Part shown: piece after piece, positions 47,925 through 47,998 of the stretch
Numbering within the stretch: position 1 is the stretch's first letter
Layout: every line of letters starts with the position of its first letter
DNA from: an uncultured Oscillospiraceae bacterium
GTDB lineage: Bacteria; Bacillota; Clostridia; Oscillospirales; Oscillospiraceae
Length of the DNA stretch: 47,998 nt
Assembly: GCA_934561515.1 (NCBI GenBank)
Contig: CAKTGM010000012.1
Span: 1 to 47,998, forward strand
Direction of reading: 5' to 3'
Notes under the pieces: model-generated
The model's database searches: none
Told to the model about the DNA's origin: nothing
The model's input: only the letters and a program-made list of their open reading frames with translations
Translations under genes and position numbers: made by a program

Positions 47925-47998
47925 AGTGCTCCCCAAGTCAAGGACATTTTCATTTGACCCATAGCGGCAGCATACCGGCGGGGTACTCACCTGTGGTG

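Noticed and set aside
1..47998. CRISPR arrays, rRNA genes, phage structural genes, toxin-antitoxin pairs
   Set aside because: No regular short repeats, rRNA-like sequence or recognisable phage or toxin genes were seen.

Overview
The window reads as chromosomal DNA of an anaerobic, spore-former-type Clostridia, most like an Oscillospiraceae-type gut Firmicute. The support is GC-rich coding sequence with AGGAGG ribosome sites and TTGACA/TATAAT promoters, S-layer-homology (SLH) cell-wall proteins, a type II pantothenate kinase, an ECF vitamin transporter subunit, a ferredoxin-thioredoxin reductase catalytic chain and a PucR-controlled amino-acid operon. The species cannot be fixed from sequence alone.

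Layout. (1) 1-4870, minus strand: one promoter drives a three-gene operon of an isoprenylcysteine-methyltransferase-like membrane protein, a GH3-like acyl-adenylating enzyme and a membrane GAF/GGDEF/HD-GYP signalling protein. (2) 4985-8385, minus: an M20 carbamoylase/allantoate hydrolase, an ECF S component with a palindrome over its promoter, and a PatB/MalY C-S lyase. (3) 8427-19439, minus: a tightly packed run of very large secreted proteins, namely SLH + eight FIVAR modules, a leucine-rich-repeat protein and a subtilisin-family protease. (4) 19834-26935, minus: a broken dockerin fragment, a YibE/F membrane protein and an 1871-residue CehA-type PHP metallohydrolase with three C-terminal SLH modules.

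(5) 27362-35474: tRNA-Gln(CUG), cardiolipin synthase and nicotinate phosphoribosyltransferase on minus; divergent pantothenate kinase, DNA polymerase IV with a LexA-like box, a membrane-anchored LuxR-type regulator and a small flavodoxin on plus. (6) 35492-39547: thioredoxin plus ferredoxin-thioredoxin reductase catalytic chain, two unrecognised membrane proteins under a TetR regulator with matching operators, then a DUF134-NifX fusion coupled to a Crp/Fnr regulator. (7) 39641-47998: a lower-quality region starting with non-coding DNA that includes a 3'-tRNA remnant. It then holds a PucR regulator divergent from a wrecked Na+/alanine symporter gene, followed by an intact RocB-like hydrolase, ornithine cyclodeaminase and aminotransferase, and ends in a multiply broken tyrosine recombinase.

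How the parts may work together: region 3-4 is a surface module (anchored repeats, protease, metallohydrolase). Regions 1 and 5 carry signalling (c-di-GMP hydrolysis, transmembrane transcription factor). Region 7 looks like an amino-acid (ornithine/arginine type) catabolic operon that has lost its own transporter. The best candidates for undescribed systems are the methyltransferase-like/GH3/HD-GYP operon, the TetR-operator membrane pair and the DUF134-NifX/Crp unit with an internal start site.
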